DNA of 39,267 bases from Spirochaetales bacterium (GCA_028719825.1 JAQYLW010000009.1:1-39267), one strand, 5' to 3'. Counted from the stretch's first letter, positions 10,416-20,600 are shown. Numbers and translations are program-made. Notes: a model not told the origin generated them from the sequence alone.

Positions 10416-11442
10416 AAAAATCTATGTGATATCATCTGTTCTGCTCCTTTTAATATCCTGCGCAACAGGTGCTGAAAAGAGCGAAAATACAGAGCCCATA
10501 AAAGGGAATAACGTTGTAATAAACTTTGATAACGAAAGAGAAATTCAAACTTCTTCCCCCGCTTTAAAAATCCCAGACACCCTACAGATAAGCGACAATA
10601 CCCCCATTACGCTTGACAGTGTAAAAATAAGAAGCGACGAAACATACGACAGTATAAAAGAAGAGGCTGAGAAAATAAGAAATTCCGAGAACTATGCTAA
10701 AAGGAATGTTAATAAGGATGAAATACTTTCATCCCAGTTTGAATCAAACACAAAAAGCATAAGCGGCAAAAAAGATTTTTATAACGCTATCGTAGAATAC
10801 GATTTTATGGACGGTAAAATATACGACATAATCACCTCTCTTTACAGCGTAACGGATATCCGCCTTGAAAAGGGAGAGAGAATATCGGGTGATATTGCAA
10901 TAGGAGATAGCGCTTTATGCGACATAGAAACAACGGAATCAGAGGAAGGCGGAGAGAGAATAGTTCATTTGCTTGTTAAGGCAAGGGAGGAAAGCGGATA
11001 TACAACCATGATGATTCCCACAACAAGGCGCACATATTATTTCAGGCTTACCGCAACAAGTAAAATCGCAATGATCGGATGCAGGTTTACATATCCCAAA
11101 AAGAATGGCAATTATAAATACTCCTCCCATAGTGACGAAAAAGACGGACTTCTCATCAATGCCGAAAAAATTGATTTTGACTACAGCATTTCAATTGATT
11201 ACGATTGGGCACCCTCTGCTGTTTTTTCAGACGGCATAAGAACGGTTCTACAATTTCCGCCCTCATTTATCAACTCATCAATAACCCCTGCCCTATACAT
11301 TAAACGAGGAAATGATATAGGTCTTATCAACTATATTATCAAAGGAAATCTTTATATCGCGGACACCGTAATAAGCGATAACGAATCACTTCTTCTTATA
11401 ACAAACGGTCAAAGCATAGAAATTAACAGGAGTTACGAATGA
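10405..11442 (+). CDS. virB9: VirB9/TrbG-like T4SS protein, predicted lipoprotein
   Basis: C-terminal WAPSAVFSDGIRTVLQFPPSF...PALYIKRGNDIGLINYIIKGNLYIADTVI matches the VirB9/TrbG C-terminal domain pattern; N-terminal lipobox LLLISC. Confidence 0.85.
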   Translation: MKNRKIYVISSVLLLLISCATGAEKSENTEPIKGNNVVINFDNEREIQTSSPALKIPDTLQISDNTPITLDSVKIRSDETYDSIKEEAEKIRNSENYAKRNVNKDEILSSQFESNTKSISGKKDFYNAIVEYDFMDGKIYDIITSLYSVTDIRLEKGERISGDIAIGDSALCDIETTESEEGGERIVHLLVKAREESGYTTMMIPTTRRTYYFRLTATSKIAMIGCRFTYPKKNGNYKYSSHSDEKDGLLINAEKIDFDYSISIDYDWAPSAVFSDGIRTVLQFPPSFINSSITPALYIKRGNDIGLINYIIKGNLYIADTVISDNESLLLITNGQSIEINRSYE

Positions 11443-12308
11443 AAATTATCTGTTCAATAATACTTTTTTTATCTTCATCCTTATGCGCTTTTGCCAATGT
11501 GGGACTTCCTACCTTTGACTTTTCAAATTTAGTTTCTTCCATTGAAAGCGTAACGAATGCATTGAAGTTTTACGAGCAAACCATAAAATCCATGAAGGAT
11601 TATACCATAAAGCTTTCAAAGCTCGGAGAAAACATTAGTCCGGAGAAATTATTAAATCTCATTAAAAGCTTCGATATGTCATCGGCGGGCAGAAAGGAAA
11701 TACTGAATTCCATAAACAAGCTCACCGATGACTTTATGAGCATGAATGACGAGTTTGAACTGTTTATGGGCAGCATAGAAAAATCTATAAACGATGAACT
11801 TGGAATCAGCACAAACGGCACAATCCAAAAAAGCATAAAAGGCCTTAGAAAAAACATGAATATAGAAGCGATAAAGAATACCATTAACAAAAAATATGAA
11901 GAAGCAGAGAAAAAAATCACGGAGCTTGAAAACAAAAAGGACGCTCTTATTCGTGAATATAACTTGAAAAAAGAACAGTTTGACAAAAGCATTTCGGATA
12001 TTGAAAAAGAGCTGAATACCCTTATGGAAACAAGTACTGAAAGCGCAGTAGCCCTTTCTCAGATAAACATAAAATCATCAGCCCTTAACGCATTAAGACA
12101 GGAAAGCCTATATATAGAACGTGAGATGGAGCAAAAAATAAAAGAAATAAATGAAATAACGGAAAATAACCGTAAGGAAGTTGAACGGCTAAAAATATCC
12201 CTTTTAAAACTTACAAAAAGCATCAGTAACCTTAAGAATATTCAAGATACGGTTACAAAAAAGACCAATACAAACACATATAAAGAGTCATTTCAATTTG
12301 AATTTTAA
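11439..12308 (+). CDS. VirB5/TrbJ-like exported coiled-coil protein
   Basis: Signal peptide (MKIICSIILFLSSSLCAFA), long helical coiled-coil sequence, position between virB9 and virB2. Confidence 0.55.
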   Translation: MKIICSIILFLSSSLCAFANVGLPTFDFSNLVSSIESVTNALKFYEQTIKSMKDYTIKLSKLGENISPEKLLNLIKSFDMSSAGRKEILNSINKLTDDFMSMNDEFELFMGSIEKSINDELGISTNGTIQKSIKGLRKNMNIEAIKNTINKKYEEAEKKITELENKKDALIREYNLKKEQFDKSISDIEKELNTLMETSTESAVALSQINIKSSALNALRQESLYIEREMEQKIKEINEITENNRKEVERLKISLLKLTKSISNLKNIQDTVTKKTNTNTYKESFQFEF

Positions 12309-12317
12309 GGAGGATAT

Positions 12318-12599
12318 ATGAAAAAAAGGACAGCGCTCTGCGCTTTATTATTTGTTCCCTGCATTGTTTTTGCAGACGGAAGCAAATACAAAGAACTGTT
12401 TAAATCCGTTACAACTATAACGGATATTGCAAAATACCTTGGTGTGGTTGTTCTCACGCTCTCATTAATAACGGAAGGCGTTATAACATTTTTTGGAAAC
12501 AACATGTCCGACATAGTAAAAAGAACCATGGGAAGAGTTGCAACCGGTGGGTGTTTTATAGGGGGAGCCGCGGCGCTTGCCGGGTTTATATTAGGATGA
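12318..12599 (+). CDS. virB2: VirB2/TrbC-like pilin-type protein
   Basis: 93 aa, signal peptide plus two hydrophobic segments, located directly upstream of virB3/virB4. Confidence 0.75.
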   Translation: MKKRTALCALLFVPCIVFADGSKYKELFKSVTTITDIAKYLGVVVLTLSLITEGVITFFGNNMSDIVKRTMGRVATGGCFIGGAAALAGFILG

Positions 12600-12847
12600 G
12601 AAGAAAAAACAAAGTATACAGAGCTTTGTACAAAAAACATCTTATATTAGGCGTTCCGATAAGAGTTTTTGCATTAGAATGTACACTCTCGGGAATTGCG
12701 TTATTCGCTATACATATGTACAGCCTTTTTATATCGATTTGTATTCTTCACATAATCATTCTTACAACCATCAAAAAGGAAGATGAGATAAAAGACATTG
12801 CTCTTTTCTATTTAAAAACGAAAAAGGAAAAGAAATATGCGCTATAA
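12596..12847 (+). CDS. virB3: VirB3/TrbD-like protein
   Basis: MRRKNKVYRALYKKHLILGVPIRVFALECTLSGIALF..., typical VirB3/TrbD basic N-terminus plus hydrophobic segment. Start moved to ATG at 12596 (ATGA overlap with virB2 stop). Confidence 0.78.
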   Translation: MRRKNKVYRALYKKHLILGVPIRVFALECTLSGIALFAIHMYSLFISICILHIIILTTIKKEDEIKDIALFYLKTKKEKKYAL

Positions 12848-15170
12848 GGCTCCCTTTTTCCCCTACAACGAAATATTAAATGAGCAAGCTCTTATGTTTC
12901 TTGAACAGGATAAAAAGGCAAAATACAACAATGCCGTTGTTCAGTCAAAAACGGGCGATCTTATGGTGACATTAAAAGTAGAAAGTAGCGACTACTACCT
13001 TAAAGAAGCCGTAAGAGAACAAAGAAGCGATGAATTTAATACATTTCTTTCTTCCCTTGATGAAAATTTTGGAATTTATTACTCGCTTATGCGCTATCCT
13101 GTTAATTTTGAGTACAAAACTGATACAGAAGCCCTTTCTGGAAGTGTAAAACAAATTGAAAATATTCGTTTAAGAGAGCATGAAGATTACAAGCTATTAC
13201 AGAACGATTGTTATATAACTGTTGTATATTACTGTATTTCTAAAGAAATTATGGTATCTGAAACTTCTCTGTCAACCTTTATCCAATGCGTAGAAAACCT
13301 TATTAACACCCTTATAAACATAAATGCGCGTGTTAGTGTAGTAAAAGGTGATGATTTGGTAATGTTTTTAAAAAACCTTGTAATACCGCACTTCGGTTCC
13401 CCACTTATGCCGCATTATGGCACCCCTCTTTATAAAGCCATAGACACATACGATATACAAATTAATTCAATTCCGTTAAAAATTTCGGAATGCGGTACAG
13501 AGTATTACATAAAAACCATAAGCTTAAATACACTGCCCGAATATACATATCCCGATATGCTCTGCGTTCTGTACTCTTTTCCGTTTATTATAAGAACGTG
13601 CTTCAAATTCATTTCCCTTGGCGACAAAAAGGGCGAGGAGGAAATAAGAAGGCAAAAGAACAGGTTTAAAAGCTCCGTTTTTTCATTAAAGGAACACATA
13701 AAGGCAGATATGCGCGGAAGTGACGTTACGCTTTCTGACGAGGTTAAACACAGCGAGGTAAAGGGAAAGGATGAATGCGAGGAAGCATTAATAAGAATGA
13801 GCATAAGCGATGAAAAATGCGGTTACTTTACAGGCATTATTGTAGTTTATGCGCTTGATGAAAGCGAATGCGAGAAACAGGTTGAGGAAATACGACTTTT
13901 TTTAAGCAAGATTGGTTTTTTGACAAAAAGTGAATCCTATGGCACTGCCCTCTTGTTTTATACATCCCTTCCTCTATTCAATTCATCCTTCAGATCTCAT
14001 CTTATGCTTTCTTCAAATGTATCGGATATGCTTACCCTTTCATCCCCATACAAGGGAGCGATAAAAAGCGCATTGCTTATTAAAAGAACCGCATCAGACA
14101 TTCCTCTTTTGATTTTGAAAAACCATGATTCAAGCCCCTATTTTTTTTCTTTATCCGGAACGGAGGGTGAGAAAGGGCATACCCTTATTTCAGGTCCCAC
14201 AGGATGTGGAAAAAGCATATTCTTATCCATGCTTGCAGCCTCGTTTTTAAAGTACGGCAACACAAGGGTAGTGATAATAGACAGGGATCTTTCTTCTTTA
14301 AACATAGTACAGGGCAACAACGGTGAAATCATATATCCAATGGTCAATGCATCCCGATTCTGCCCTTTAAGCCCTCATGAACAAGATTTGAAGGACAACA
14401 TATCCTTTTTAAAGGCAATTGCAGACACAAGCGGCGTTTTTTGGAATGCGGAAATAGAAAAAAACGTTATTACTGCCCTTTCGCTTTTAGACTCATCCTG
14501 TTGTACCTTAAGCATTTTTTATGCCGTATTAAAAGGGTGCTTCCCAAAATGCGAGCTATTAAAAGCGCTGATAAAGTTCATTCCTCCCCTTTCTTATATT
14601 TTTGAAGCCCCTTCTAACACGCTTACTTTTGAACACAGAATAACCCTTATTGAAACTAACAAATTCTTAGAAAGCGGGAATGCAAACAACACCATCGCCC
14701 TGCCCCTTATGATACATATTTTATCCTCACTGGATAAGATCCTCACCGATTCAAAACCAACGCTATTTATAATGGATGAGGGTTGGAAGCTTTTGAAAAA
14801 CATGGTTTTCAAAGAGTATTTTGAAGAATGGATAAAAACGCTCAGAAAAAAGAATACCGACATAGTATTTTCGGTAACAAACCTGTCTGACATAACCGAC
14901 AAGGATATTGCCGAAACCGTTTTGTCAAACACGGAAACAAGGGTGTTCATGGCTGACAAAAGCGCAAACGAAAGCATCCAAAAACAAAAATACCTCAGCA
15001 TGGGCTTAACCGAAGAGGATGTGAATATCATAGCCAGAGCGCCTAAGTACCACTGTCTTATTTTGAATGACGGAACAAAAGCATTCGTAAATGCGGACTT
15101 ATCGCCTGTATTAGAGTACTTATACACCACCGATGATATGAAAAAAGAATTGTTATGCAAGCTAAGTTGA
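12837..15170 (+). CDS. virB4: VirB4/TrbE-like T4SS ATPase
   Basis: Walker A SGPTGCGKSIFL, Walker B TLFIMDEGWKLL, 777 aa. Confidence 0.93.
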   Translation: MRYKAPFFPYNEILNEQALMFLEQDKKAKYNNAVVQSKTGDLMVTLKVESSDYYLKEAVREQRSDEFNTFLSSLDENFGIYYSLMRYPVNFEYKTDTEALSGSVKQIENIRLREHEDYKLLQNDCYITVVYYCISKEIMVSETSLSTFIQCVENLINTLININARVSVVKGDDLVMFLKNLVIPHFGSPLMPHYGTPLYKAIDTYDIQINSIPLKISECGTEYYIKTISLNTLPEYTYPDMLCVLYSFPFIIRTCFKFISLGDKKGEEEIRRQKNRFKSSVFSLKEHIKADMRGSDVTLSDEVKHSEVKGKDECEEALIRMSISDEKCGYFTGIIVVYALDESECEKQVEEIRLFLSKIGFLTKSESYGTALLFYTSLPLFNSSFRSHLMLSSNVSDMLTLSSPYKGAIKSALLIKRTASDIPLLILKNHDSSPYFFSLSGTEGEKGHTLISGPTGCGKSIFLSMLAASFLKYGNTRVVIIDRDLSSLNIVQGNNGEIIYPMVNASRFCPLSPHEQDLKDNISFLKAIADTSGVFWNAEIEKNVITALSLLDSSCCTLSIFYAVLKGCFPKCELLKALIKFIPPLSYIFEAPSNTLTFEHRITLIETNKFLESGNANNTIALPLMIHILSSLDKILTDSKPTLFIMDEGWKLLKNMVFKEYFEEWIKTLRKKNTDIVFSVTNLSDITDKDIAETVLSNTETRVFMADKSANESIQKQKYLSMGLTEEDVNIIARAPKYHCLILNDGTKAFVNADLSPVLEYLYTTDDMKKELLCKLS

Positions 15171-16639
15171 TTATATTAATAAGCATTGTACTTTTTATAC
15201 ACTTTCCCGCCTTTGCTCTGGAAGATGATGGTTATGAGGGGTATTTTGAAAGTATAAACGAGGCCGTAAACACATCAGGTGTCATGTCGCTTATAGGAAG
15301 TACGGCAGATGAAATGCTGTATAAAATAAAGGATGCCATAGTGCCGGGCATAGTTCGCTTGAGCAATCCCGATGCAAATGAGAGCGGCAAATACAGTATA
15401 AGAATTGCAGCCCCCTCTTCATTCATAGGAGCATTAATCTCTGTTCTTCTTACGCTTGAGTGTGTGGTTCTAGGCATTAAAAGCTTTATAGGAGAAAACC
15501 ATAGCGCTCAAAACCTGCTCAGGCATTTTCTTATGCTTTGTATTCTTCTTGCATTTATTGCGCTCTTACCCATAATTGCAGAGAGCATATTGCGCATTCT
15601 TGTAAATGCGGCCGCTGTTGTAGGAGGAGCTGATAAGAGCGATAACATTATATCATTTAAGCCCTCATCAGTTATTGAACTTTTAGAAGCCTGCAAAATC
15701 GTCATTGATGAAAAACGTGCCGCCTTAGGAGGGCTGTCGATTGGCCGCCTGTCGCTTTTACCCGATATTCTCACCTTGTATTTCACTTCTTTTATCATTT
15801 CAATTCCCTACGTTGTAATTAGTATTTGTGTGATATTTTGGTATGTAGAGTTTTATATCATCATACTTGCAGGGGTGATTTCACTGCCGTTTTCCTTCTT
15901 TACATACACCTCAATTACGGATATGAAATCGATTCTTAAAGCGCTCCTTCTTGTTGGAATGAAAATCTTTCTATGCGTTGCCATTGGGGTTCTTTCATCA
16001 CAGGTTATAATGGAGCAGCTTGAAAACAGCAACAATTCAATAGGAGGGACAATCAACCTTATAGTTTACATTCTGCTCATGACCGTATTTTTTGTATTTG
16101 GAGTAATAAAGGGCCCTGTTATATTTATGTCAGCTCTCTCCGCAAGTGTCGCATCGGGATCTGGTGGCAATTTTTTAATCGGGAAGTTCACATCGCATGT
16201 AAAACGTCCCTTTAGCCATAAAAAAGCAAGTGGCGAAAAACACAAAACGGACACGTCAACAAAAGACAGCGGAGGCGAAGAAACACCTGTTGAGGAGAAT
16301 AATGTAAACCAAACTCCCCAATCCCTCCCTCCTTCAAAGGCGCTTGTATCAAAGATAAGGGATAAAGAAATAACGTCAAATGCAACCGCAGAAAGAATGA
16401 ACAGAGCTTATGAAAAATTCCAAAGCGAAGGGGTGAAGTACGTAAGCGTTGAAAGGGTTCAGGAAAGAGCAAGATGGGAAGCAACATACGATAAGCTTTC
16501 ACAAATGAAACAGAACAATTTTGTTGATGAGAACGGAGTTTTTAACAGTTCGGCAGCTGCTCAATACGCCCGTATGACAAGGGATAAGGGCGATTATATC
16601 AAGGGCACCACAACCTGGGATGGAGTAAAAAAACAGTGA
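15155..16639 (+). CDS. virB6: VirB6/TrbL-like polytopic inner-membrane protein
   Basis: Signal/TM N-terminus, several long hydrophobic segments, hydrophilic C-terminal tail; between virB4 and virB11. Confidence 0.8.
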   Translation: MQAKLIILISIVLFIHFPAFALEDDGYEGYFESINEAVNTSGVMSLIGSTADEMLYKIKDAIVPGIVRLSNPDANESGKYSIRIAAPSSFIGALISVLLTLECVVLGIKSFIGENHSAQNLLRHFLMLCILLAFIALLPIIAESILRILVNAAAVVGGADKSDNIISFKPSSVIELLEACKIVIDEKRAALGGLSIGRLSLLPDILTLYFTSFIISIPYVVISICVIFWYVEFYIIILAGVISLPFSFFTYTSITDMKSILKALLLVGMKIFLCVAIGVLSSQVIMEQLENSNNSIGGTINLIVYILLMTVFFVFGVIKGPVIFMSALSASVASGSGGNFLIGKFTSHVKRPFSHKKASGEKHKTDTSTKDSGGEETPVEENNVNQTPQSLPPSKALVSKIRDKEITSNATAERMNRAYEKFQSEGVKYVSVERVQERARWEATYDKLSQMKQNNFVDENGVFNSSAAAQYARMTRDKGDYIKGTTTWDGVKKQ

Positions 16640-17547
16640 CTCAATTAAACGACAATGTATATTCGGTTATAAACCGCATTATAAGTCCTCTTTACGATTC
16701 GCTTCCTCAATCTTCATCTCCTGTTACAGATATTTATATAAACCCCGACAGCAGAACCTTTGTTACATTCTCTGATATGTCGGTTAAAGAAATTAAAACA
16801 ACTATTTCTCCCTCATCTTTATATTGTCTTGGCGCTCTACTTTCGTTTTTGTCATCATCCTCATTTTCATACGAGCACCCCTTTGTTTCATCAACTCTTA
16901 TGATAAACGGCATAAGCGCAAGATGCGAAATATTAATTCCTCCATCAGTTAAAGCACCAAGTCTTTCCCTTAGATTCCATACGATTTTTTCGCCTCGCCT
17001 TGCCGATCTAAAAGAAAAAGGGATGATGAACACCAAAACCGAACGACTTTTACGTTCTTTTGTACGTTCTAAAAAGAACATAATAATTTCGGGTGAAACT
17101 GGCTGTGGCAAAACCACCCTGTTAAACGCTCTTTTAAACGAAATAGACCCCTCTGAAAGGATAGTTATAATCGAGGACGGAATAAATGAAATAAGGTGTG
17201 ATTTGCCTGACACCGTAAACATAACGGCCATAGATGATGTTTTTCCTTCAACCCTTGCAATACACAGTGCTTTAAGAATGAATCCCGACCGAATAATATA
17301 CGGCGAGATACGAAGCTACGATTCCGCTTATGAAACTCTAAAAGCATGGAGAACAGGACACAGCGGAGGAATAAGCACAATTCATGCATCAAGCGCCCGT
17401 GAAATACCCTTAAGGCTTCAGGACATTCTGTTTGAGAAAACCAAAAGCGAAATACTTCATATAAACGAAAGCATAGATGTGAAGATACACCTCTCCATTG
17501 AAAATGAAAAGCGTGTTATAAAGGAAATAATATATGACGATAATTAA
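16636..17547 (+). CDS. virB11: VirB11/TrbB-like secretion ATPase
   Basis: Walker A IISGETGCGKTTLLNALL, IIEDGINEI, ALRMNPDRIIYGEIRSYDSAYETLKAWRTGHSGGISTIHA. GTG start overlapping virB6 stop. Confidence 0.94.
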   Translation: MTQLNDNVYSVINRIISPLYDSLPQSSSPVTDIYINPDSRTFVTFSDMSVKEIKTTISPSSLYCLGALLSFLSSSSFSYEHPFVSSTLMINGISARCEILIPPSVKAPSLSLRFHTIFSPRLADLKEKGMMNTKTERLLRSFVRSKKNIIISGETGCGKTTLLNALLNEIDPSERIVIIEDGINEIRCDLPDTVNITAIDDVFPSTLAIHSALRMNPDRIIYGEIRSYDSAYETLKAWRTGHSGGISTIHASSAREIPLRLQDILFEKTKSEILHINESIDVKIHLSIENEKRVIKEIIYDDN

Positions 17548-18814
17548 GATAAAACGAATAAAATTTGCCATACTGATATCAGCAGTAGTCCTTGTGTTAT
17601 TATCGCTATTGTCTGCACTCTTTATGGTTATTTCTGATAGAAAAAACAAGGCTGAAGAAACTCCCGTTCTAATTCCGCCTCCCGAAAACGTTATGTTTCC
17701 GCCCATGCTTTTTAAAACATCATCGTTATCCGGAACAAAATACAGAATGGATGAGGAAGGTAATGTATTGTTAAAGAACGACGATGAGGCACTGTATAAG
17801 ATGACACCATTAAAAGAATTGTACAAAGCTGACGAATACGGAGACTTTATCAGAGTATATGACGAGGATGAAGTTGAAAATATATACAACACACTCTCTA
17901 AAGAACAAGAGCTTGCTCACTTTTTTACCCCCTCTTTAGAGGGCGATAATAAAAGCGAGGATGAACCCCTATCAGAGCCTCACTCCCCCTCACTGTATCA
18001 GACGGCAAAAGAAATGCTTACCAAACCCTACGAGTCAAAAAAGTTTACCCTAAGCCTTTCAGGCTCATCGCCCTCGTCCTATCAGCACACAGAGGGAAGA
18101 GATGAAATTACCCCTTTTTCAACAACGAGTTCAGACTTTCTGAAAAGCCTTGCCGAAAACAGTGAATATACAGCTCAAAACAGCCAAAACGAGAAGGAGC
18201 GTTTTATATTAGGCTATGATAAAAGCGTAGAAACAAGCGGAAACAAACACATGATAAGCAAGGGTGTTATGATTCCCATTACGCTTATCACCGGAGTGAA
18301 TACAGATCTTCCCGGCCTTATAACGGCGCAAATAAGCAGCAACATATATGATTCGTATTCAGGCGAAAATATAATTTTAGAAAAAGGCACAAAGATAATA
18401 GGAAAATACGACAGCCGAATAACGTACAATCAAAACAGAATTTCAACCGTATGGAATACCATAGTTACAAACAATGGCGATAACATTACCGTTCCTGCCC
18501 TTATAGGAGTTGATAAGGACGGACAATCGGGCTGGGGTGGCAAGGTTGATAATCACCGAACCCAGAGTATTGTTACCTCCGTTCTAAGCGGTCTTTTAAA
18601 CCTTGGCAGTGCCTCGCTTGCAAACAGTATGAGCTCCACTCTTTTAACACTATTAGGCTCAGGTATAAACAGCTCGTTAAATGCGTTTGGGACGTCGTTT
18701 ATAAACAAGGAATTAAACCGTCAACCTACTATAACTATTGATAAGGGAGAACAGATGTATCTTATGACAACCTCTCCCATTACTATGACAAAAGGCAAAA
18801 CAGATATGGATTAA
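17534..18814 (+). CDS. virB10: VirB10/TrbI-like T4SS core protein
   Basis: Single N-terminal TM; C-terminal domain GVMIPITLITGVNTDLPGLITAQISSNIYDSYSGENIILEKGTKIIGKYDSRITYNQNRISTVW matches TrbI_VirB10. Confidence 0.94.
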   Translation: MTIIKIKRIKFAILISAVVLVLLSLLSALFMVISDRKNKAEETPVLIPPPENVMFPPMLFKTSSLSGTKYRMDEEGNVLLKNDDEALYKMTPLKELYKADEYGDFIRVYDEDEVENIYNTLSKEQELAHFFTPSLEGDNKSEDEPLSEPHSPSLYQTAKEMLTKPYESKKFTLSLSGSSPSSYQHTEGRDEITPFSTTSSDFLKSLAENSEYTAQNSQNEKERFILGYDKSVETSGNKHMISKGVMIPITLITGVNTDLPGLITAQISSNIYDSYSGENIILEKGTKIIGKYDSRITYNQNRISTVWNTIVTNNGDNITVPALIGVDKDGQSGWGGKVDNHRTQSIVTSVLSGLLNLGSASLANSMSSTLLTLLGSGINSSLNAFGTSFINKELNRQPTITIDKGEQMYLMTTSPITMTKGKTDMD

Positions 18815-19572
18815 ATATCTATCTCCAAAACTATGGGCTGATGATCAGAGCAGGAGGGTTCCTGAATAATGTATGAATCTTTCACCCTATCCATTATTCT
18901 GTCGCTTACAAGATAATAATCTATTCTCCACCCTATTCCCTTTTCTTTTGCCTTAAATCTGTATGAGTACCAGCTGTATTCTACCTTATCCGGATATAGG
19001 GTGCGGAATGTGTCTTTAAACCCCAACGAAAGCGTTTTTGTAAAACTGGATCTCTCTTCATCGGTAAAACCAGGGCTTTTATGATTTGTTGTGGGATTCT
19101 TTATATCTATTTCGTTATGTGCAACGTTTAAATCGCCCGTTATTATCAGCGGCTTTTTTTTATCAAGTTCACATATGAATTCTCTAAAACAATCATCCCA
19201 TTCCATCCTGAAGTCAAGGCGTTTAAGTCCATCTCCCGCATTAGGGGTATACACGGAAACAAGATAGAAATTTTCATACTCCAATGCGATAAGGCGGCCT
19301 TCCGTATTCATTCCGTCCTTAAAATTCTCATTTGTTACAGACAGCGGCTGTTTTTTTGCAAAGACTGCTGTTCCGCTGTAGCCCTTTCTATCGGCCGCAT
19401 GCCAGATTACGGAATACTCTTTTTTTAAATCGCATAACGGAGCTTGGTCCTTAAAAGACTTAACCTCTTCTAAGGACACAAAATCCGGATTTTCTTTTTC
19501 AATGAATTCAAACAACCCTTTTTTTGCGGCTGCTCTTATTCCATTGACGTTATAATTTAAAAACTTAATCAT
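18811..19572 (-). CDS. xth: exodeoxyribonuclease III
   Basis: NYNVNGIRAAAKKGLFEF, SLEEVKS, GDLNVAHNEIDIKNP, SDHQPIVLE; ExoIII/AP endonuclease family. Confidence 0.95.
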   Translation of the reverse strand: MIKFLNYNVNGIRAAAKKGLFEFIEKENPDFVSLEEVKSFKDQAPLCDLKKEYSVIWHAADRKGYSGTAVFAKKQPLSVTNENFKDGMNTEGRLIALEYENFYLVSVYTPNAGDGLKRLDFRMEWDDCFREFICELDKKKPLIITGDLNVAHNEIDIKNPTTNHKSPGFTDEERSSFTKTLSLGFKDTFRTLYPDKVEYSWYSYRFKAKEKGIGWRIDYYLVSDRIMDRVKDSYIIQEPSCSDHQPIVLEIDI

Positions 19573-20600
19573 GATAAAAATCTAATTCCGTTTTTCTTTG
19601 CCTCTTCCACTGTTTCATCAGACCAAACAGAGGCTTGAACTTCACCAAGATGTGCTTTTTGCAAAAGGTACATACAAAGTCTGCTCTGTCCGATTCCGCC
19701 ACCGATTGTAAACGGGAATTCGCCGTTAAGAAGCCTTTTATGCCAATAGAGGTTTTTTCTCTCCTCCAATTTTCTGATTTTCAGCTGCTCTAAAAGGGAT
19801 TCCTTACTAACGCGGATACCCATTGAGGAGAGTTCAAGCGACTCATCCCTCACAGGGTTGTAAACAATAATATCTCCGTTAAGCCCTTTCTTGCCATCCG
19901 ATGTTAATGTGATCCAATCGTCATAATCTGGAGCACGTCCGTCATGCGGTAGTCCGTTTGAAAGAAGAGCACCTATTCCGATAAGGAATATCGCACCGTA
20001 CTTTTTAGACAGCTCATATTCTCTTTGTTTGGGTGTAAGCTCCGGATACATTTTTTCTGCATCTTCTGTATGGATGAATGTAATGTTTTCGGGAAGGCGC
20101 ATTGTTAAAGAAGTAAATGTTTGAGAAAGCAAAAACTCCGTGCGTCTTATGGCCGAATATATTTCCCTTACAACTTTTTTAAGAAAATCAATATTCCTGT
20201 CACTCTCTTTAATTACCATTTCCCAATCCCACTGATCAACATAAACAGAGTGTATCGGATCTATAGTATCATCGGGACGAAGAGCATTCATGTCGGTATA
20301 TATGCCTGTGTACGGAGCAAAGCCATGATCTGCCAAAAACATTCTCTTCCACTTTGCAAGTGAATGTACAACTTCCATATTTTTACCTATTCCTGATACG
20401 GAGAAGCTCACAGGTTTTTCAACACCGTTAAGATCGTCGTTAATTCCCTTACCCTTTTCCACAAACATAGGCGATGTGGCACGGGAAAGACAAAGCGCAC
20501 CGGACAATTCTCTTTGAAATGTGTCTTTTACAAATTTAATAGCACTTTCTGTTGTAAGTGCACCAAGGGCAGATTTATACCCTGCAGGGAAAGTAGTCAT
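19569..20600 (-). CDS. asnA: aspartate--ammonia ligase
   Basis: LSRATSPMFVEKGKGINDDLNGVEKPVSF, DQWDWEMVI, FTIGGGIGQSRLCMYLL. Confidence 0.95.
   Translation of the reverse strand: MTTFPAGYKSALGALTTESAIKFVKDTFQRELSGALCLSRATSPMFVEKGKGINDDLNGVEKPVSFSVSGIGKNMEVVHSLAKWKRMFLADHGFAPYTGIYTDMNALRPDDTIDPIHSVYVDQWDWEMVIKESDRNIDFLKKVVREIYSAIRRTEFLLSQTFTSLTMRLPENITFIHTEDAEKMYPELTPKQREYELSKKYGAIFLIGIGALLSNGLPHDGRAPDYDDWITLTSDGKKGLNGDIIVYNPVRDESLELSSMGIRVSKESLLEQLKIRKLEERKNLYWHKRLLNGEFPFTIGGGIGQSRLCMYLLQKAHLGEVQASVWSDETVEEAKKNGIRFLS

Noticed and set aside
12551-12847. 98-aa version of the VirB3-like ORF starting inside virB2
   Set aside because: The start at 12596 (ATGA overlap) gives a typical VirB3/TrbD N-terminus; the extra residues are an out-of-frame reading of virB2.
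14100-14160. T8 homopolymer within virB4 as a second phase-variation site
   Set aside because: The frame is intact across it, and A/T runs are common in this AT-rich sequence; no frame break as seen in the MBOAT gene.
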